A stretch of 33,169 nucleotides of DNA from JACVRN01 sp035276685. Lineage in GTDB: Bacteria > Acidobacteriota > Blastocatellia > Pyrinomonadales > Pyrinomonadaceae. Location of the stretch: NCBI GenBank assembly GCA_035276685.1, contig DATELK010000104.1, forward strand, positions 1 to 33,169, given 5' to 3'. Both the position numbers and the translations under genes were made by a program. A model generated the notes under the pieces. It worked only from the letters and a program-made list of their open reading frames with translations, searched no databases and was not told the origin of the DNA. The first letter of the stretch is position 1. The number at the start of each line of letters is the position of its first letter. Of this stretch, positions 1 through 8,018 are shown one piece after another.

Positions 1-85
1 ATCGAAGTTAACTTGTAGAAGAATATAGCAAAAGAGGAAGTAAATGGTAAATGGCAAATGGACGAAGCCTGTCGCCCATTCACAT
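1..85. other. Intergenic flank at left window edge
   Basis: This stretch lies downstream of the minus-strand sigma-54 activator and runs off the window. It holds three imperfect tandem copies of an AAATGG motif (positions about 42-61). I see no gene and no convincing terminator. Confidence 0.4.
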
Positions 86-2218
86 TCACTCTTTGCCGTC
101 GCTGTATTGCTGTAGCTTGCGGTAGAGGGTCTTGCGGCCTATGCCTAAGCTACGTGCGGCGCGCGTCTTGTCGCCCGCCGTGTAATCCAGCGTGGCCTCT
201 ATGGCGCGGCGCTCTATCTCGTCCATCGAAGACGGCACGTCGATTTCGAGCGTGACCGAGCGCCCCTCGTTGGCTGCACGCGCACGCTCGCCGCGCAGGC
301 GTGAGCGTTCCTCAAGAGGCCTTCGGCTGATGGCTTCCGGCAAATCGTCCAGCTCAATCTGGCGGCCCGAGGCTATGATGACGGCGCGCTCTATGGCGTT
401 CTCAAGCTCGCGCACGTTCCCCGGCCACTCGTAGCTCATCAGGGCCGTCAGAGCCTCCTTCGAGATGCCTGAGATGAAGCGCCCGGTCTTCTGCTTGTAG
501 TGCTCAAGAAAATGTATGACGAGCGGGTGAATGTCTTCCGCGCGCTCGCGCAAGGGAGGCAGCCGTATGGGAAAGACCGAGAGGCGATAGAAGAGGTCTC
601 GGCGAAAGGTGCCCTGCTCCACGGCCCGCTCAAGGTCAACGTTCGAGGCGGCTATGACGCGCACGTCCGCCTTGATGACTTCCGAGCCGCCTACGCGCGT
701 GAACTCGCCGTCCTGTAGAACTCTGAGCAAGCGTACCTGAGCCGAAAGACTCATCTCGCCTATCTCGTCCAGGAAGAGCGTGCCGCCGTCCGCCTCTTCA
801 AAGCGGCCCTGCCGACGGGCGCGAGCATCCGTGAAGGCTCCCCTCTCGTGTCCGAAGAGCTCTGTCTCAAGAAGCGTCTCGGGGATAGCGCCGCAGTTGA
901 GCTTGATGTAGGGGCGGTCTTCGCGCCCCGAGTTGTAGTGAATCAGATTCGCTAGCAGCTCCTTGCCCGTGCCACTTTCGCCCTGAATGAGCACGCTCGT
1001 TTGTGTGTCGGCCACGTTCAGCGCAAGCTCTATGGCGCGGCGTATCGCGGGGGCCTGCCCTATGATGCGGTCTTCCGCGTGGCGCTCGTGAAGCGCGCTC
1101 CTCAGACGCATAACTTCGGCCGAGAGCTGGTCGCGCTCAAGCGCCGTGCCTATCTGGTCTGCTATGCCTTCGACGAGCGCGACTTCGTGGTCGTCGAAGC
1201 TGGTGCGCTCCTGGCTCCACACAAATCCGAGCAGGCCGAATATCTGCTCGCCTATGCGAACCGGAGCGACGAGCGCCGCGCGTCCCCCGAGTGTGGCGTT
1301 GAAGATGAGACGGAAGGGAAGCGGCAGGTGCGAGTCGAGCAGGCGCAAGGTCTTGCCCTGCGCTATCAGCTCTATCATCGCGGGGAACTCTGTGATGTCC
1401 AGCGACTGGCCGTGTGCGTCTATGAGGCCGCGCACGGAGTCTGTCGCGGCGTGCGGCGCGGCTTTGAAAGCGGCGAGGCTGATGCGAGACACGTTCGGGT
1501 CAAGCACGCCCAGAGCGCCGTAGTCCGCATTGACCGGCTCAAGCGCTCGCTCTAAAACAAGCGAGGTGACTTCGTTGAAATCCGAGCGGGCGTTAAGAGC
1601 GTTCGCAATCTCAAGCAGCGCTCGCGTGCGCTCACTTTCGCGCTGCTGGTCTGTGTAGAGGCGCGTGTAGCGATAGCCGACCGCAATCTGGCGCGCGATT
1701 GACTGAAGAAAAGCTACCTCTTCATCAAGCCACTTGCGGGGCGCTCTGGTCGTGTGAATGCCTACGAGCCCCAGCACGTCGCCTTCCAGCCGCACTGGCA
1801 CGACCAGCAGCGAGCGCGTCCCCAGACTCGCCGCAAGATAACGAACCTTCTGGTCGAGCCCCGGCGCGCTCGTGTCGTCAAGACGGACAGGCTTCGTCAA
1901 ATCAATGTGCTCGGCCAGTTGCTTCAAGTCCATGGGGATGGTCGTGCCGAGGCTTGAAGGAACGTCGTCCGAGGCTCGCCATTCGTGGCTGATGCGAAGC
2001 TCGCTCTCAGACTTTAGCTGAATCACGTCGCAGCGGTCTGCGTCCATCATGCGACCCAGTTCCGTGACTACTGCGTGAAGAAACCTGTCGAGGTTAATCG
2101 TCGCGGGAAGCTCAAGGGCGAGGCGGTCTATGATGGCCTCGCGCGCCTCGTGCATCTTTATCTTGCGTTCGAGTGAGAGCGACTGTTGGGTGGTGGTGGA
2201 CATATCTAGCGATGACAT
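86..2218 (-). CDS. Sigma-54-dependent activator, GAF-GAF-AAA+-Fis
   Basis: A bacterial enhancer-binding protein that would remodel sigma-54 RNA polymerase by ATP hydrolysis. It has two GAF sensor domains (about residues 39-185 and 207-362), then an AAA+ module with Walker A GESGTGKE (413-420), Walker B LFLDEIGE (481-488) and arginine-finger region RRDLFYRL (539-546), and a C-terminal Fis-type helix-turn-helix (about 670-705, TRAARSLGIGRKTLYRKL). The sigma-54-contacting loop reads GAFTDA (460-465), not the classic GAFTGA. There is no receiver domain, so the signal probably enters through the GAF domains as a small ligand or protein contact. The start is uncertain: Met1 and Met6 are both possible and neither has a strong ribosome site. 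It is monocistronic here, and its targets cannot be read from the window: I found no clear -24/-12 promoter in the intergenic gaps I scanned. Confidence 0.93.
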   Translation of the reverse strand: MSSLDMSTTTQQSLSLERKIKMHEAREAIIDRLALELPATINLDRFLHAVVTELGRMMDADRCDVIQLKSESELRISHEWRASDDVPSSLGTTIPMDLKQLAEHIDLTKPVRLDDTSAPGLDQKVRYLAASLGTRSLLVVPVRLEGDVLGLVGIHTTRAPRKWLDEEVAFLQSIARQIAVGYRYTRLYTDQQRESERTRALLEIANALNARSDFNEVTSLVLERALEPVNADYGALGVLDPNVSRISLAAFKAAPHAATDSVRGLIDAHGQSLDITEFPAMIELIAQGKTLRLLDSHLPLPFRLIFNATLGGRAALVAPVRIGEQIFGLLGFVWSQERTSFDDHEVALVEGIADQIGTALERDQLSAEVMRLRSALHERHAEDRIIGQAPAIRRAIELALNVADTQTSVLIQGESGTGKELLANLIHYNSGREDRPYIKLNCGAIPETLLETELFGHERGAFTDARARRQGRFEEADGGTLFLDEIGEMSLSAQVRLLRVLQDGEFTRVGGSEVIKADVRVIAASNVDLERAVEQGTFRRDLFYRLSVFPIRLPPLRERAEDIHPLVIHFLEHYKQKTGRFISGISKEALTALMSYEWPGNVRELENAIERAVIIASGRQIELDDLPEAISRRPLEERSRLRGERARAANEGRSVTLEIDVPSSMDEIERRAIEATLDYTAGDKTRAARSLGIGRKTLYRKLQQYSDGKE

Positions 2219-2349
2219 TCGGGACTCTGTGGGAGAGCTTTCCTTAAGATGCGCGCACTCTTTGAATGAAAGCTTTTCTGTGTCGAGGGGAGAAGCCTTC
2301 GCCCTTTGATGCGCTTAACCGTCTTTGACGGAGGCGAAATAATAGCGAA

Positions 2350-2388
2350 CCGCGCGCCAAGTTGCAAAGCAAACAACGAAGCGCGCGG
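2350..2388 (-). terminator. GC-rich stem-loop after the transglycosylase
   Basis: Perfect 8-bp arms CCGCGCGC (2350-2357) and GCGCGCGG (2381-2388) enclose a 23-nt loop. Read on the minus strand it lies about 40 nt past the transglycosylase stop and is followed by a T-rich stretch (ttcgctattattt). It could be a weak terminator, but the long loop and broken T-run make this tentative. Confidence 0.35.
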
Positions 2389-2429
2389 CTCTAAGGGGTC
2401 GGAGAATTCTGGAATGAGGACGGGGAAAC

Positions 2430-3089
2430 TTACTGCGCCGTGGCCATCTGTGCTACTTCAGGAATCAGGCGAAACTCTATGCGCGCCTGCTCGGGCGAGA
2501 GCAGCGGGTGAGAGAGCTTCCCGTAACGGCCGGTGATAATACGCACGTAATTCTGCGTCTCGCTGTAAGGCGGCACGCCGTTGTACTTATCAACCGAGCC
2601 CTCGCCAGCGTTGTAACCCGCGAGCGCCAGAGAGACGTTGCCGTCGAAACGCTTCAAGAGCCAGCGCAGGTACTTCGTCCCGGCGTCAATGTTGGAAGCC
2701 GTGTCGTAGGCGTCTGTGCAACCGAAGCGGCGAGCCGTCGCGGGCATCAACTGCATGAGCCCTTGAGCGCCAGCGCCGGAGCGCGCCTTAACTTTATATT
2801 TTGATTCCTGCCAGATAACGGCGTGTATGAACCTGGGGTCAACGCCGTACTTCTCTCCGGCGCGAAGAATCACAAGGTCAAGCTCTCTGTCGCCCGACGA
2901 AGGAATGTCAGAAGGAATGTAGTCCTCTGCGGCGACAGCCTTATTAACAACGGGCATGGCCTGCGCGTCGGGCGCAAGCGCCGGGCTATAAAAGAATCCT
3001 GTAATATTAGTGAATACGAAGAGGGAAAAGAGCGCGACGGGGGCGAACTTGACAGACCAGAAGTGTAGCGTAAATCGGGTCAGACTCAT
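2430..3089 (-). CDS. Lytic transglycosylase, SLT domain (219 aa)
   Basis: Cleaves the MurNAc-GlcNAc bond of peptidoglycan to form 1,6-anhydro ends. An N-terminal hydrophobic segment (about residues 13-33) acts as signal or membrane anchor. The catalytic SLT/goose-lysozyme-like fold follows (about 70-195), with the catalytic glutamate in WQESKY (E95), the GLMQLMP motif (110-116) and LAGYNAGEG (157-164). The length and order fit the short single-domain transglycosylases that act in the periplasm. The start has a GGAG about 11 nt upstream (TGGAGAATGAAACTGG). The gene is divergent from a small doubtful ORF, and the region between them carries two palindromes. A second, larger transglycosylase of the Slt70 type lies at 17.8-20.2 kb. 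Confidence 0.92.
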   Translation of the reverse strand: MSLTRFTLHFWSVKFAPVALFSLFVFTNITGFFYSPALAPDAQAMPVVNKAVAAEDYIPSDIPSSGDRELDLVILRAGEKYGVDPRFIHAVIWQESKYKVKARSGAGAQGLMQLMPATARRFGCTDAYDTASNIDAGTKYLRWLLKRFDGNVSLALAGYNAGEGSVDKYNGVPPYSETQNYVRIITGRYGKLSHPLLSPEQARIEFRLIPEVAQMATAQ

Positions 3090-3111
3090 CCAGTTTCATT
3101 CTCCATGTGAG

Positions 3112-3142
3112 CGATGACGCTCGGTAGCTGGCTGCGTCATCG
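3112..3142. promoter_or_regulatory. Inverted repeat in divergent intergenic region
   Basis: Perfect 9-bp arms CGATGACGC and GCGTCATCG are separated by 13 nt. It begins 23 nt upstream of the transglycosylase start, between divergent reading frames, so it is placed as an operator or leader hairpin would be. No T-tract follows it, so it is not an obvious terminator. Confidence 0.4.
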
Positions 3143-3150
3143 GGGAACAA

Positions 3151-3174
3151 TTTTCGTCTCAGGGGAGACGAAAA
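3151..3174. promoter_or_regulatory. Perfect 10-bp hairpin
   Basis: Arms TTTTCGTCTC (3151-3160) and GAGACGAAAA (3165-3174) are perfectly complementary around a 4-nt loop. The hairpin ends with A residues on both strands, which argues against a terminator. It ends 14 nt before the ATG of the small ORF at 3189 and could be an operator or translational element. Confidence 0.4.
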
Positions 3175-3188
3175 CTAGGGGGCTGCGC

Positions 3189-3440
3189 ATGGCGAATGAA
3201 CTTGCCAAAGAGCAGTTCATCAAAGCCGGGAATAAGATGGCCGAGAAGTATTGTCGGTTGCTTGCGAAGCATGAAAATTATCCACTTAAGTCTTTATTTT
3301 GTATGTATTTAGTTCAGACACGCCTAAGTCTTGAGAGCGCAAGGCTTCGCTCGCTTTCATTCATCATGAAAGGCTCGTTTGAGTCGTCTCTAAGGCTTCG
3401 GCGTATGGATAGGCTACAAACTTTTTCGCAATCTAAATAA
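3189..3440 (+). CDS. Possible small hypothetical protein (83 aa)
   Basis: This ATG is preceded by AGGGGG with 6 nt spacing. The first 37 or so residues (MANELAKEQFIKAG...) look like a normal helical, charged protein. The second half is leucine-, serine- and arginine-rich and reads like non-coding sequence, so the gene may be degenerate or not real. An upstream in-frame ATG at 3114 would put the two palindromes inside the gene and has no ribosome site. I recognise no family. Confidence 0.3.
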   Translation: MANELAKEQFIKAGNKMAEKYCRLLAKHENYPLKSLFCMYLVQTRLSLESARLRSLSFIMKGSFESSLRLRRMDRLQTFSQSK

Positions 3441-3510
3441 ATCTTTCCCCGGGGGCAACAGCAGAGAGCCGGTTGCATCGCACCTTTATATAGCCGCTTT
3501 GGCCAGCGGG

Positions 3511-3539
3511 TTGCGGGCAGGCTGACTGATTCGTATAAT
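3511..3539 (+). promoter_or_regulatory. Sigma-70-type promoter for fmdB-like gene
   Basis: A consensus -10 TATAAT (3534-3539) lies 17 nt after TTGCGG (3511-3516), which matches TTG of the -35 consensus. It sits 38 nt upstream of the FmdB-like start and points toward it. Confidence 0.6.
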
Positions 3540-3577
3540 TTGATTACAGAAGAAGAGAGTGGAAGAGAAAAACTGAT

Positions 3578-3895
3578 ATGCCTATCTACGAGTATCAATG
3601 CAAAAAATGTAACGCGCACACGGAAGTGATGCAGAAGGTTTCGGACAAGCCGCTGGTGAAATGCCGCAAGTGCGGAGGCCGTCTGGAAAAACTGCTCTCG
3701 GCCCCGGCCATTCAATTCAAGGGCTCGGGCTGGTACGTCACAGACTACGCCGGAAAAAAATCGGGCGCGGGCGAAGAAAAGAAAAGCAGTGAGGCTTCAA
3801 CCGCCGACGCCAAATCTGCATCAAAGGAGCCAAGCGGAAAGAAAGCGGGCGCTTCGACAACCAAGAAGAGCCCGGCCAGCACAAGCGGCGACTAG
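3578..3895 (+). CDS. FmdB-type zinc ribbon protein (105 aa)
   Basis: A small protein with the FmdB/CxxC regulatory-like zinc ribbon: MPIYEYQC start, Cys pairs CKKC (8-11) and CRKC (29-32), and the typical APAIQFKGSGWY segment (about 43-54). The last 40 residues are low-complexity, rich in Lys, Ser and Ala, as is usual for this family. The family name comes from a putative regulator near formamidase genes, and its function is not established. A purine-rich ribosome site (GGAAGAG) precedes the ATG. The VWA gene begins 17 nt downstream, so the two are probably cotranscribed from the promoter at 3511-3539. Confidence 0.88.
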   Translation: MPIYEYQCKKCNAHTEVMQKVSDKPLVKCRKCGGRLEKLLSAPAIQFKGSGWYVTDYAGKKSGAGEEKKSSEASTADAKSASKEPSGKKAGASTTKKSPASTSGD

Positions 3896-3912
3896 CGAAA
3901 GCCTTATATATA

Positions 3913-4854
3913 ATGCCAGGTATAGAAGAGAGAGTTTCGAGGCGAAAGCCCGCGACGAGGACTCGCGCCGGGCTTGCCCTGCTGCTTTTACTGGCCTCGG
4001 TCGCGATGGTAGCAGGCCAGGCCGGGCGTCGTAACAGAGGCACGGGCGACGCCAACGTGAGCCTGAACGTCTACGCCGTGCGCGAAGACAACGCGGAGGC
4101 TCCCGTCACTTCCAAGCAGATTGCGCTCTACGACAACGGCATAGAGCAGACGATTAAAAGCTTCTCGCCCGACCCGAGCCCGGCCCGCATAGTGCTACTT
4201 GTAGACAACTCTCTCACCATACGCGCAGACGTGGAGAAGTTAGAGCAGGCCGCCAGAGAGTTCGCCTACGAGATTTACGAAGGCGACAAGCTGCTGATAG
4301 TCGGCTACGACGAGCAGGCAGAGATAGTCATTGACTGGACGGACGACGCCAAGAAGATAGAGGCTTCTCTGAAGAGCTTCCGCAAGAAGGGGTCGCCGCA
4401 TCTCTTCGACGCGCTCAAGGCCGTCTCTGAAGAGGCGCTGAGGCCGCTTGTGGCTACGAGCCAGAAGCGCGTGGTGGTCGTCATCAGCGACGGCGTAGAC
4501 CGTGGAAGCAAGACCAAGTTTGATGAAATCCTGAACGACCTACAGCTACAGGACATAACCGTCTTCGCCGTGCAAGCGCCCGACAGAACGGGCGGCGCTC
4601 TTCGCCGCGACATGCCTAAGCCGAAAGAGGTCGTCAAAAAGCTCGCGGAAGAGACGGGCGGGCGCGTCTTTCCCATCAACGAGCCGCAGGTCGCGGCCAA
4701 AGCCATCTGCGACGAGCTTCGCAAGAACCGCTACATACTCTCTTACGCTCCGAGCAGCATCCCTTTCGGCGACTCTCGCCGACTGCTCTTGGTAGCAGAC
4801 ACGGGCGTACAGGTCAGGGCCAAAACCGCCCAGCCCCCGTCAATCAAACAGTAA
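3913..4854 (+). CDS. Secreted VWA-domain protein, acidobacterial type (313 aa)
   Basis: An N-terminal hydrophobic stretch (about residues 20-35, ending near AGQA) is a likely signal peptide after a basic start. A beta-rich segment that describes the 'end of phrase' (KQIALYDNGIEQTIKSF) is followed by a von Willebrand A domain (about 92-290). Its MIDAS-like motif is DNSLT rather than classic DxSxS. The arrangement matches the VWA protein family greatly expanded in acidobacteria (the TIGR03436-like group), whose members are exported and of unknown function, perhaps in adhesion or protein interaction. No clear ribosome site precedes the ATG. It follows the FmdB-like gene by 17 nt and converges on the small membrane protein at 4864. 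Confidence 0.85.
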   Translation: MPGIEERVSRRKPATRTRAGLALLLLLASVAMVAGQAGRRNRGTGDANVSLNVYAVREDNAEAPVTSKQIALYDNGIEQTIKSFSPDPSPARIVLLVDNSLTIRADVEKLEQAAREFAYEIYEGDKLLIVGYDEQAEIVIDWTDDAKKIEASLKSFRKKGSPHLFDALKAVSEEALRPLVATSQKRVVVVISDGVDRGSKTKFDEILNDLQLQDITVFAVQAPDRTGGALRRDMPKPKEVVKKLAEETGGRVFPINEPQVAAKAICDELRKNRYILSYAPSSIPFGDSRRLLLVADTGVQVRAKTAQPPSIKQ

Positions 4855-4863
4855 GCTCTAAGC

Positions 4864-5049
4864 TCAGGATTTCTGCCGGGAATAGAGGTAGAACATGAGG
4901 CCGATGATTGCAAGGAAGACTATTTCGAGCAGGATGAAATAGCCCGTGTCGAAGCGTCCCTGCTCGTCGTAGGCGTCTCTGTAGACTACGAAGGTGGCGA
5001 CTATGACTGCGGTTGCAAGCCAGATGGTCTGTCGTTTCCTGTCCCACAT
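4864..5049 (-). CDS. Small membrane protein, two helices (61 aa)
   Basis: The 61 residues give a short basic N-terminus, a hydrophobic helix (about 9-23), an acidic linker containing DAYDEQGRFD, and a second helix (about 37-56) ending in RQKS. It begins 13 nt after the aminotransferase stop on the same strand with a purine-rich AAGAGAAG upstream, so it is probably the second gene of that operon. I recognise no family. An overlapping alternative frame (4844-5047) is arginine- and histidine-rich and is not favoured. Confidence 0.65.
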   Translation of the reverse strand: MWDRKRQTIWLATAVIVATFVVYRDAYDEQGRFDTGYFILLEIVFLAIIGLMFYLYSRQKS

Positions 5050-5062
5050 GAAGCTTCTCTTC

Positions 5063-6262
5063 TTAGATTCTTGAGCGAAGCTTGCTCAGTCTTTCCGCCG
5101 CTTCGTTCAGCGTCTCGTCGCGTTTACAGAAGCAGAAGCGAACCTGTTGCGCGCCCAGCTCCGGGCGACTGTAGAAGCTTGAGCCGGGGACGCAGGCCAC
5201 GCCTATCTCTCGTATCAGGTGGCGCGTGAACTCCACGTCGGAAGAGAAGCCGAAGCCGCTTATGTCCGTCATGATGTAGTAAGCGCCGTCGGGCCGGAAG
5301 GTTCTAAAGCCCGCTTCTTCAAGCACAGGAAGTAGCAGGTCGCGCCTCGCCGTGTAATCCGCCTGAAGCTTCTCGTAGTAGCTAGCGGGAAGTGAAAGAG
5401 CGTAGGCTCCTGCGGCTTGAAGCGGAGCCGCCGCGCCCACGGTCAGAAAGTCGTGCACCTTTCGTATCGCGCCCGTGATTTCCGGCGGCGCTATGCAGTA
5501 GCCCACGCGCCAGCCCGTCACCGAATAGGTCTTGGACATGGAGTTGACTATGACGGTTCGCTCGCGCATGCCTTCAAGCTGCGCGATGGAGGTGTGCTTA
5601 ATTTGCGCGCCCTCTCTCGGGTAAAGGATGTGCTCGTAGATTTCGTCCGTGAAGCAGAGCGCGTCGTGCTCTATGCAGAGAGAGGCTATGAGCTCAAGCT
5701 CATCATAGGTGAAGACCTTTCCCGTGGGGTTGTTAGGGTTGCAGATGATTATGGCCTTGGTCTTCTCGTTAAAGGCCGCGCGCAGCTCTTCACGGTCGAA
5801 AGTCCAGCCGGGCGCGCGAAGCGGAATGTAGCGCGGCCTCGCGTCCGACAGAATCGCGTCCGGCGCGTAGTTCTCATAAAAAGGCTCGAAGACTATGACC
5901 TCTTCGCCGGGGTCAACGGTCGCCATCATGGCCGCAATCATGCCTTCCGTGGAGCCGCAGGTGACTGTAATCTCGGTCTCAGGGTTAATCTGCAAGCCTA
6001 GATACCATTCGGTCTTTCGAGCGATGGCCTCGCGGAAATCCTTCGCCCCCCAGGTGATGGCGTACTGGTTTACGTCCGCTTCTATGGCCTGCATGGCGAC
6101 GCGCTTTATATCTTCGGGCGCGGCGAAGTCCGGAAAGCCCTGCGAGAGGTTGACGGCCCCGTATTTGAGGGCTTCGCGCGTCATCTCGCGTATGACGGAT
6201 TCCGTGAAAAGGCTCGCTTTTTTCGAGACGTGGCGGTGTTTGGCGGGTGCTTGCGTTGTCAT
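5063..6262 (-). CDS. PLP-dependent class I aminotransferase (399 aa)
   Basis: A fold type I aminotransferase of cytosolic amino-acid metabolism. It shows the N-terminal NLSQGFPDF motif typical of the kynurenine/methionine/glutamine transaminase group, the substrate-binding NPNNPTG (about 175-181), the cofactor-ring Asp and Tyr in FTDEIYEH, and the Schiff-base lysine in NSMSKTYS (about K244), followed by GWRVGY. Length is normal for the family. I chose the ATG at 6262 over an upstream in-frame TTG at 6271. The likely reaction is transfer from an aromatic or sulfur amino acid to a 2-oxo acid, but the exact substrate cannot be read from sequence. It is divergent from the SGNH gene at 6.5 kb. Confidence 0.92.
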   Translation of the reverse strand: MTTQAPAKHRHVSKKASLFTESVIREMTREALKYGAVNLSQGFPDFAAPEDIKRVAMQAIEADVNQYAITWGAKDFREAIARKTEWYLGLQINPETEITVTCGSTEGMIAAMMATVDPGEEVIVFEPFYENYAPDAILSDARPRYIPLRAPGWTFDREELRAAFNEKTKAIIICNPNNPTGKVFTYDELELIASLCIEHDALCFTDEIYEHILYPREGAQIKHTSIAQLEGMRERTVIVNSMSKTYSVTGWRVGYCIAPPEITGAIRKVHDFLTVGAAAPLQAAGAYALSLPASYYEKLQADYTARRDLLLPVLEEAGFRTFRPDGAYYIMTDISGFGFSSDVEFTRHLIREIGVACVPGSSFYSRPELGAQQVRFCFCKRDETLNEAAERLSKLRSRI

Positions 6263-6277
6263 TTTGTTCAATCTCTA

Positions 6278-6306
6278 GTGAAAAAATGTGTGCCCTGGCT
6301 TATAAT
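6278..6306 (+). promoter_or_regulatory. Putative sigma-70 promoter for SGNH gene
   Basis: A consensus TATAAT (6301-6306) lies 17 nt after GTGAAA (6278-6283), which matches TTGACA at four of six positions. It would start a leader of about 165 nt before the SGNH gene. Confidence 0.5.
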
Positions 6307-6317
6307 GGCCGGAGGGC

Positions 6318-6370
6318 GATGCTCTCATAGCCTGCGGGCTCGTGGCAACCGCTCAGTCTGGCGAAGCATC
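6318..6370 (+). ncRNA. Possible structured 5' leader (three-way junction)
   Basis: Just after the putative promoter, GATGCT (6318-6323) can pair with AGCATC (6365-6370). The enclosed sequence can form two hairpins: AGCC/GGCT with a TGCG loop (6329-6340) and GTGG-CAA-CCGC (6342-6352). This is a possible three-way junction. I do not match it to any riboswitch family I know, and random pairing cannot be excluded by eye. Confidence 0.25.
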
Positions 6371-6480
6371 TTTCACCTGCGGCTTCGAGGAATTTCCCTA
6401 AGAGGCCGCGCGGGTTTCCTGGCTCCGCTTAATCGAAAACTACCCTCGCAAGGTAAAGAGATTCAATCGGGCAAGTGTTG

Positions 6481-7725
6481 ATGAAGGCAGGCATTCTGAA
6501 GAAATCTGGTATTTACGCGCTGAGCCTGGCTCTGATGGCAGGCGTGCTGCTGATGCCCGCGCACTCTTCCAGCGCTCCGCAGGCGCAGGCGCGCAACCGC
6601 GTGGAGAATCCTGCCGGGCTTGATAATTTCTTCCGCGCGCTCACGCAGATTAAATCGGGCCGTCGCATAGAGCCCGTGCGCGTCATGCACTACGGCGACT
6701 CGCACACGGCCGCAGACATCCTGACCGCAGAGATTCGCCGCAACTTTCAGAGGGACTTCGGCGACGGCGGCCCCGGCTACATCTCCGCCCGCAACCCATT
6801 CAGCACGAAGCGGCGCGGCGTCGAGACAGGCACCTCTAGCGGCTGGACGATTGACGGCGTCGGAACCTCAGGCACTAACGACGGACTCTACGGTCTTTCA
6901 GGATTCAGCATCTCTACGACGCGTGCGGGCGAGAGCGCTTGGCTCGAAACCATCTGCAATCACTTCGAGGTCTATTACCTGAGACAGCCGGGCGGCGGAA
7001 CCATAGACATTCTGGTTGACGGCGTGAGCGTGCTGGATAAGCCTCTGTCGTTGGACGCGGCAGCGCCTTCGCCCGACTACTTCACCTACGACGCGCCTTC
7101 GGATAGAAGCCACCGCATAGAGATTCGCACCCTTACGCCCGGCAAGGCTCGCGTCTTCGGCATAGTCACCGAGCACATAGCGCCCGGCGTCTCCTACGAC
7201 GTGCTCGGCATCAACGGCGCGCGTGCTAATCGTCTCCTCAGTTGGAACGACACGGCCTTCGTGGACAACCTCGTGCAGCGCAAGCCCGACCTTATCATCA
7301 TAGCCTACGGGACTAACGAGGTGACGGACGGTGACTGGAGCGTCGAGTCCTACTCGCGCATGTTCGCCAGCATCCTGCGCCGCTTTAGACGCGCCGCGCC
7401 GCAGGCTTCGATTCTGGTCTACGGCCCGCCTGACCGCGCCGACGTGGACATAGCCGGAACCAAGATGCCCGCCATGATTGAGGCGCAGCGCCGCGCGGCC
7501 TTCGAGGTCGGCGCGAGCTTCTGGAGCTCTTATGCCGCTATGGGCGGCGCGGGCTCCATGGGCGCGTGGGTGTCGCAGGGATTGGCGCAGGGCGACCGCG
7601 TACACCTGAGCCGCGACGGCTACATACGCATGGGCAGCATGTTCTACACAGACCTGATTGGGGCCTACAACGAGTACCGAACGCGCGCCCCCAGAGGGAC
7701 AAATCAGCCGCGCCGCCGTTCCTGA
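6481..7725 (+). CDS. Secreted SGNH/GDSL-family hydrolase or acyltransferase (414 aa)
   Basis: An exported SGNH-fold protein. Residues 1-30 form a signal peptide. The nucleophile serine is in HYGDSHT (GDS 72-74), the oxyanion block is AYGTNE (276-280), and the Asp-His pair is in DRVHLS (D372, H375). A region of about 190 residues between the first two blocks, including EVYYLRQPGGG, is probably an inserted beta-sandwich of the carbohydrate-esterase kind. It is a paralogue of the SGNH domain encoded at 9757-11520, which shares this layout and many short motifs. SGNH proteins beside MBOAT enzymes usually transfer or remove acyl groups on surface polysaccharide. GTG at 6475 and TTG at 6478 are in-frame alternatives; I prefer the ATG because it leads directly into the signal peptide. 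Confidence 0.85.
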   Translation: MKAGILKKSGIYALSLALMAGVLLMPAHSSSAPQAQARNRVENPAGLDNFFRALTQIKSGRRIEPVRVMHYGDSHTAADILTAEIRRNFQRDFGDGGPGYISARNPFSTKRRGVETGTSSGWTIDGVGTSGTNDGLYGLSGFSISTTRAGESAWLETICNHFEVYYLRQPGGGTIDILVDGVSVLDKPLSLDAAAPSPDYFTYDAPSDRSHRIEIRTLTPGKARVFGIVTEHIAPGVSYDVLGINGARANRLLSWNDTAFVDNLVQRKPDLIIIAYGTNEVTDGDWSVESYSRMFASILRRFRRAAPQASILVYGPPDRADVDIAGTKMPAMIEAQRRAAFEVGASFWSSYAAMGGAGSMGAWVSQGLAQGDRVHLSRDGYIRMGSMFYTDLIGAYNEYRTRAPRGTNQPRRRS

Positions 7726-7754
7726 AAAAGTATTAAGCAGAAAGAGGCTTGGAG

Positions 7755-7783
7755 AGAGGGAGGATGACTCGCGTCCTCCCTCT
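7755..7783 (+). terminator. Stem-loop after first SGNH gene
   Basis: Perfect 10-bp arms AGAGGGAGGA and TCCTCCCTCT enclose a 9-nt loop, 30 nt after the stop, and are followed by tgctcttt. The T-run is short, so this is a plausible but weak intrinsic terminator. Confidence 0.5.
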
Positions 7784-8018
7784 TGCTCTTTAGGCGCTGG
7801 CCCCCGTGCGAGCCTTAAAGCTTTCAGCTTTAGGAGGTTGACGGCGCGCAAGGGGCTTCTGTATAGTTCTCGCTTTGATGCCAGTTTAGGCGGCCTCGAA
7901 AATAAAGTGTTGCCCCAAAAGACCGAACCCTTCGGTCTCTCTTCAAGCAGCCACTCGAAGATAGAACAGAGCCGCCATTCATCGTCTATTACAATTGTCA
8001 GTTCAAAAAAGTGAGGCG

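Noticed and set aside
1796..1812. TGGCACG similar to half a sigma-54 promoter
   Set aside because: It lies inside the activator gene and lacks a correctly spaced TTGC element.
5417..6001. 194-codon ORF antisense to the aminotransferase
   Set aside because: The minus-strand gene has all catalytic motifs, and this frame looks like its shadow.
7658..8014. 118-codon plus-strand ORF overlapping the SGNH gene end
   Set aside because: It starts inside the SGNH gene, has no ribosome site, and its sequence is basic and low-complexity.
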